From Halobacteriovorax sp. HLS (lineage in GTDB: Bacteria; Bdellovibrionota; Bacteriovoracia; Bacteriovoracales; Bacteriovoracaceae), in the NCBI RefSeq assembly GCF_004006665.1, contig NZ_QOCL01000001.1, positions 124,001 through 188,000 of the forward strand: DNA of 64,000 bases. The letters run 5' to 3'. Positions 62,973-64,000 of this stretch are shown piece by piece. The first letter of the stretch is position 1. The number at the start of each line of letters is the position of its first letter. The notes under the pieces are model-generated. The model was not told the DNA's origin and made no database searches. It saw only the letters and a program-made list of their open reading frames with translations. Both the position numbers and the translations under genes were made by a program.

Positions 62973-64000
62973 ATGAAAAAAATTTTTATACTACATCTGC
63001 TGCTTACTTCTGCGTATATACACTCTGCGACACAATCAGAGATTATTATCTCTAATCTATGGAAAAATATTGGACACCAGTTACCAGCAAATATTACTAA
63101 AAAGCCAATTGTAAAAAAGCCTGCCAAAAAAGAGACCAAGGTTCAAGAAGATCAAAAAACTTCTCAGAAGCTATCACCAGGTCAGCTTAAGATAGAGCAA
63201 ATGAAAAAGGCCAATCGCGACAGGCTTCAAAAGATGAACCAAAAAAATAAAGAAACTAATACTTCTAAATCAGACAGTAAAGGCTCTATCTATCAACAGG
63301 CACAAGAGGGCCTGGCCCAAATGAAAAGAATGAATAAGCAGACACTCTCAAGCTGGAAGGAGCAAGAAAGACAAACTCTTGAGCAGTGGAAGAAAAAAAG
63401 ACAAGAGTTTCTTTCAAGAGTAAAAATATATAAGAATAATACTTTTGAGCTTGAGAGTACCTCTCAATCATTTGCACTAAAGAAGTGGGAAACAGACCTT
63501 GCGCAGGCGCCAGCTTCCGAATACTTTATAGTCAAAGATGCTCTAGAAATAAATATTAGAGACCAAGGAAATAGACCTACTTGCAGCGCTTTTGCAGGAA
63601 CAAGAGCAATAGAGATTGCCCTCGCCCAAAAGGGAGCTAAGACCAATCTATCTGAGCAATATATATACTGGGCCTCGAAACCTTATTGCCAAACAAGCCC
63701 CTGTAATAAGAAAGGCAGCTGGATAAGCTATGCCTATGATGACAGTATTAATTCAAAAGAAATGAATATCCCTTCTGAGAAAGACTGCCCTTATGTGAGT
63801 ACTCCAATTGCAGGAAATGAAACACAGATCCCCTTTAAGCAATCATGTTCTCAGGGAATTGTTAAAGTTAATTCCTACAAGAAAATAAATTCAACGAAAG
63901 AGATCTTTGAAACTTTAAATAACAATATTCCAATTGTTGCTGGTTTTAAACTCTCTCCAAATTTTTACAAAACTAATGGAATCATATCTTACAAAGATTC
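62973..64000 (+). CDS. Secreted papain-like (C1) cysteine protease, 3' end outside window
   Basis: About 342 residues seen, open to the right edge. Signal peptide about 1-18 (FILHLLLTSAYIHSA). A Lys/Gln-rich prodomain of roughly 150 residues with coiled-coil character (QAQEGLAQMKRMNKQTLSSWKEQERQTLEQWKKKRQEF is the core) precedes the catalytic part. INIRDQGNRPTCSAFAGTRAIE has the active Cys204 and the Gln of the oxyanion hole, and LSEQYIYW follows as in papains; the His and Asn lie beyond the window. TAAAAT at 62961-62966 ends 6 nt before the ATG and TTTACA lies 18 bp further upstream: a leaderless promoter. Confidence 0.82.
   Translation, partial: MKKIFILHLLLTSAYIHSATQSEIIISNLWKNIGHQLPANITKKPIVKKPAKKETKVQEDQKTSQKLSPGQLKIEQMKKANRDRLQKMNQKNKETNTSKSDSKGSIYQQAQEGLAQMKRMNKQTLSSWKEQERQTLEQWKKKRQEFLSRVKIYKNNTFELESTSQSFALKKWETDLAQAPASEYFIVKDALEINIRDQGNRPTCSAFAGTRAIEIALAQKGAKTNLSEQYIYWASKPYCQTSPCNKKGSWISYAYDDSINSKEMNIPSEKDCPYVSTPIAGNETQIPFKQSCSQGIVKVNSYKKINSTKEIFETLNNNIPIVAGFKLSPNFYKTNGIISYKD

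Noticed and set aside
1-64000. Mobile element, CRISPR array, rRNA or tRNA gene
   Set aside because: I found no transposase, terminal repeats, regular repeat-spacer series or tRNA cloverleaf in reading the window.

Overview
The window is AT-rich, tightly packed bacterial DNA with about 57 protein genes on both strands. I found no rRNA, tRNA, CRISPR array, insertion sequence or prophage. Many lipoproteins, beta-barrel and SLBB outer-membrane proteins, an ExbB/ExbD pair and LPS-type glycosyltransferases show a Gram-negative cell. The mix of secreted hydrolases, a bare flagellin and AT-rich codon use fits a predatory bdellovibrio-like bacterium (Bacteriovorax/Halobacteriovorax type). That assignment is an inference from content; there is no marker gene here that proves it.

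Layout. 1-1296: end of an S15-type hydrolase lipoprotein and a lone receiver domain. 1624-13170: the most unusual region. A 2501-residue gingipain-like (C25) surface protein is followed at 22 bp by a 65-residue candidate RiPP precursor, then an HprK-like kinase, a PqqD-like recognition protein and an ER/archaeal-type S26 peptidase. A nucleotidyltransferase gene lies antisense, and a second PqqD plus a radical SAM/SPASM enzyme start divergently from it. 13157-15968: a convergent operon for a nitroreductase, an NlpC/P60-like protein and an ABC-2 transporter. 16015-18158: small secreted protein, MFS carrier, metallophosphoesterase. 18119-23276: compact polysaccharide operon (SLBB protein, glycosyltransferase, P-loop-less CpsD-like protein, Wzz/GumC-like protein, polymerase/ligase-like protein). 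23318-27529: secreted protein, large L,D-transpeptidase lipoprotein, 54-residue basic protein, endonuclease I, nitrobindin-like protein. 27681-33092: complete Dpp/Opp peptide importer.

33305-39931: several unknowns, a globin with a helical tail, a degenerate HD-GYP protein, a gamma-glutamyltransferase. 40145-46939: complete phosphate operon pstSCAB-phoU-phoBR with a candidate PHO box. 47165-50236: transglutaminase-elicitor-like secreted enzyme, flagellin, a secreted unknown, HPF-like protein. 50441-53433: CBS protein, lipA-lipB, exbB-exbD-like pair. 53420-64000: glycosyltransferase, MltD-like transglycosylase with LysM, lipoprotein, beta-barrel protein, dipeptide epimerase, membrane J-domain protein with an adenosine-deaminase-like enzyme, heptosyltransferase-like GT9, and a papain-like protease cut by the window edge.

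How the parts work together. The L,D-transpeptidase, MltD, dipeptide epimerase, peptide importer, GGT, endonuclease and proteases would together modify peptidoglycan, break down macromolecules and recover the products. The pst/pho genes respond to phosphate shortage. The strongest candidate for an undescribed system is the C25/RiPP/HprK/PqqD/radical-SAM locus. The precursor carries a YxxPxI leader motif, two core cysteines and a C-terminal serine, matching the neighbouring recognition, radical SAM and kinase genes. Several genes have a -10 element ending exactly 6 nt before the ATG, suggesting leaderless mRNAs.
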